Shown here one piece after another: positions 5,611 through 7,021 of a stretch of DNA of 7,021 nucleotides (positions are counted from its first letter, which is position 1; each line of letters begins with the position of its first letter). Under the pieces are notes generated by a model that was not told where the DNA came from, made no database searches, and saw only the letters and a program-made list of their open reading frames with translations. The stretch spans positions 1 to 7,021 of the forward strand of contig JACVJG010000148.1 in the NCBI GenBank assembly GCA_015711875.1. Direction: 5' to 3'. Position numbers and translations under genes: made by a program. The stretch is from Candidatus Solincola jinzensis (GTDB lineage: Bacteria; Actinomycetota; Geothermincolia; Geothermincolales; RBG-13-55-18).

Positions 5611-6663
5611 TCAGAAAATAAGCACGGGGATTCCCACCGGCACCCTCTCGTACAGGTCCTCGGAGTCTTTGATGTACATGCGGATACAGCCGTGGGAGGC
5701 GTTGGTGCCTATGGACCAGGAATTATAGGTGCCATGGATAAAGACGCCGGGCGCGCTGGTCTGGATGGCCCGCGTGCCCAGGGGGTTTCCCGGGCCGGGC
5801 GGGATATAAGGGGGCATGGTAGCCGCCCATGAGGTGCCCGGGTTGACCCAGGTGGGATTTTTTTCCTTGCCCACCACTTTGTAGGTCCCGCTGGGGGTCG
5901 GCCATGAAGGCATGCCTACGGCAATAGGGTATTGTTTTTCTATCTCCATGTTGTTGTAGAGGGTGAGGAGGTGGTTGGTCTTGTCCACGGTGATGACCTT
6001 GCCGACCTGGGAATCGGATACCTCCGGTGGGGTCACCGCTATGCTCAGCTCGGCCACGCGCTCGGTGGAGGAAAGCGCAGTGATAATGGCGGCGCGTGCC
6101 TCGTCGGTATCCAGTTCCCATCCGTCCTGTGACCTCTGAAAGACCAGCTTGCGCCCCTCCAGCTTTATCTCCGCGTTCACAGGTGGTCGGTTGATGGTCG
6201 ATTCCAGGGATGACAGGAAGGAGTCCAACTTCTGCCAGTCCACGTGGATGGACAGCTCGACGCTGCGATCAAGCCCCCGGAATACGGCGCGATGCGCCCA
6301 GCGTTCGTAGAAAGGCATCTCCCTGCTCGCGCCCATGGCCCTGTCCACCGTCGCCTCCAGGTCCACGTAAGCGTCGATCTCGTACAGGGGCAGCGGCCAG
6401 GTATATCCGTCAAACGACAGGGTCAGGTCGCGGTTGAGGGATGCCAGGTCCAGTTCCGAGCGCAACTTCTCGATGGCCTCCTCGCGGCTCAGACCGCCGA
6501 TGTTGACGCCCTCGACGTAAACGCCTTTGAAAACGTGCCCGGCGTAGGCGATGTCCAGGCCCAGGAAAAGCGCCGCCAGCGCCATCACGGTAACCAGCGC
6601 GACCGCCGCTATCACCAGCAGCATCTGCCGCACCACGCGCCAACCCTGCAACCTGAAGACCAT
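5611..6663 (-). CDS. Membrane-anchored L,D-transpeptidase (PG_binding_4-like + YkuD)
   Basis: This 350-residue protein has a short basic N-terminus and one membrane segment (about 14-38), so the rest should lie outside the membrane. Residues about 45-215 resemble the PG_binding_4 (VanW-associated) region, with GVYVEGVNIGGLSREEA at 47-63. The YkuD catalytic domain spans about 222-350, with H310 in FIHGTY and nucleophile C326 in SHGCIRMY. Both catalytic motifs are intact. The expected job is 3-3 cross-linking of peptidoglycan stem peptides, or attaching other molecules to them, at the outer face of the membrane. ATG 6663 is chosen because GGAGGT lies 8 nt upstream; the GTG at 6669 would leave only 2 nt. 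A candidate promoter lies about 90 nt upstream. It is co-oriented with the other transpeptidase but 618 bp away and has a different architecture, so a shared transcript is unlikely. Confidence 0.93.
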   Translation of the reverse strand: MVFRLQGWRVVRQMLLVIAAVALVTVMALAALFLGLDIAYAGHVFKGVYVEGVNIGGLSREEAIEKLRSELDLASLNRDLTLSFDGYTWPLPLYEIDAYVDLEATVDRAMGASREMPFYERWAHRAVFRGLDRSVELSIHVDWQKLDSFLSSLESTINRPPVNAEIKLEGRKLVFQRSQDGWELDTDEARAAIITALSSTERVAELSIAVTPPEVSDSQVGKVITVDKTNHLLTLYNNMEIEKQYPIAVGMPSWPTPSGTYKVVGKEKNPTWVNPGTSWAATMPPYIPPGPGNPLGTRAIQTSAPGVFIHGTYNSWSIGTNASHGCIRMYIKDSEDLYERVPVGIPVLIF

Positions 6664-6671
6664 CAGCACCT

Positions 6672-6677
6672 ACCTCC
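6672..6677 (-). promoter_or_regulatory. Strong Shine-Dalgarno deciding the start of the membrane-anchored transpeptidase
   Basis: GGAGGT on the minus strand (6677-6672) is a near-perfect anti-16S match. It sits 8 nt before ATG 6663 but only 2 nt before GTG 6669, so the ATG is the likely start. Confidence 0.75.
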
Positions 6678-6749
6678 ATCCAAGCGATATTTCCACCACC
6701 GATGGCGTCTATCCTTCCTGGCGACTTGATGTGCCCTTATCCCCATACC

Positions 6750-6779
6750 AGAATACCCTTCCCGCTGGTCAGTCTTCAA
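6750..6779 (-). promoter_or_regulatory. Candidate promoter of the membrane-anchored L,D-transpeptidase
   Basis: On the minus strand TTGAAG (6779-6774, 4 of 6) is followed after 18 nt by TATTCT (6755-6750, 4 of 6). Transcription would start near 6743, leaving a leader of about 80 nt before the ATG. The match is reasonable but not strong. Confidence 0.33.
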
Positions 6780-7021
6780 TGCCTGGACATGCAATAGGCA
6801 AGCCTTACCGCCTGACTGTGTGTATTTCGCCGGACGATCGCTGCCCGATCACGAGCGGCAATGCCTGCCTGTAATATTTTTTATCAGATCGGGGCTCATA
6901 ATGAAATGGTTTGTTGCATTTATGTGCTCCGTTTCCGCCCTGCGGGCTCGGTTTGAGTGATACCAAAGGCATATAGCGGTCTTGGTGACTGCATACCGGT
7001 TTCCCGATCTATCTTGAAAAC

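Larger units (their letters stand above)
6664..7021. other. Non-coding region upstream of the membrane-anchored transpeptidase, cut by the window edge
   Basis: Apart from the ribosome site and candidate promoter above, I see no supported gene. It contains several small inverted repeats. These include GATCG/CGATC around 6836-6850; a GC-rich hairpin CCG..GCCC-TGC-GGGC..CGG in 6929-6952 followed on the plus strand by TTT; and ATCGG-GAAA-CCGGT on the minus strand (7008-6995), a GNRA-capped stem. Two minus-strand frames are open from the right edge (to about 6918 and about 6850), but neither reads like a known protein end. Confidence 0.5.

Noticed and set aside
6664..6669. GTG start of the membrane-anchored transpeptidase at 6669
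   Set aside because: GGAGGT would be only 2 nt away; for ATG 6663 the spacing is 8 nt.
5291..6853. GATCACG in three non-coding places (5292, 5328, 6847) as an operator
   Set aside because: A 7-base match repeated three times in about 1 kb of non-coding sequence is not far from chance, and the flanks do not agree.
1..7021. CRISPR array, tRNA or rRNA gene, insertion sequence
   Set aside because: No regularly spaced short repeats, no cloverleaf or rRNA signatures, and no transposase or terminal inverted repeats with target duplications were seen.

Overview
The window reads as a GC-rich bacterial chromosome segment. It has four complete protein genes, the tail of a fifth, and three non-coding stretches of more than 300 bases. 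The organism is probably an uncultured, Gram-positive-type bacterium, perhaps a deep-branching Actinomycetota. This is inferred from two YkuD L,D-transpeptidases, one with a PG_binding_4-like exposed region and one with tandem 'WYFAEG' repeats that I associate with actinobacterial surface proteins. The taxonomy is a guess from protein style; there is no rRNA or marker gene here.

Left half, plus strand: the C-terminal end of a GGDEF (diguanylate cyclase) domain protein (2-154). It is followed after 29 nt by a DUF523-DUF1722 fusion protein of the RudS type (184-1152; tRNA 4-thiouridine desulfidase) and, 48 nt later, by a class II CPD photolyase (1201-2586). The three share orientation and tight spacing, so they may be one transcript. 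RudS-type enzymes erase the tRNA base that absorbs near-UV, and photolyase repairs UV-made pyrimidine dimers. The pair therefore reads as a light-stress module, possibly with c-di-GMP signalling attached.

Middle: a convergent gap (2587-2901) holding a plausible minus-strand terminator. Beyond it, on the minus strand, lies a 696-residue secreted protein (2902-4992) with a signal peptide, an FN3-like domain, a YkuD L,D-transpeptidase domain and four tandem repeats of about 105 residues. A 618-bp non-coding region follows (4993-5610). It contains a candidate promoter for that gene, a palindrome-rich segment that may fold, a very AT-rich island and one doubtful small ORF.

Right, minus strand: a second, different L,D-transpeptidase (5611-6663), with an N-terminal membrane anchor, a PG_binding_4-like region and a C-terminal YkuD domain. 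It has a strong Shine-Dalgarno and a candidate promoter. The last stretch to 7021 is non-coding as far as can be seen. Both transpeptidases should act outside the membrane on peptidoglycan cross-links; the first may also display its repeats at the cell surface.
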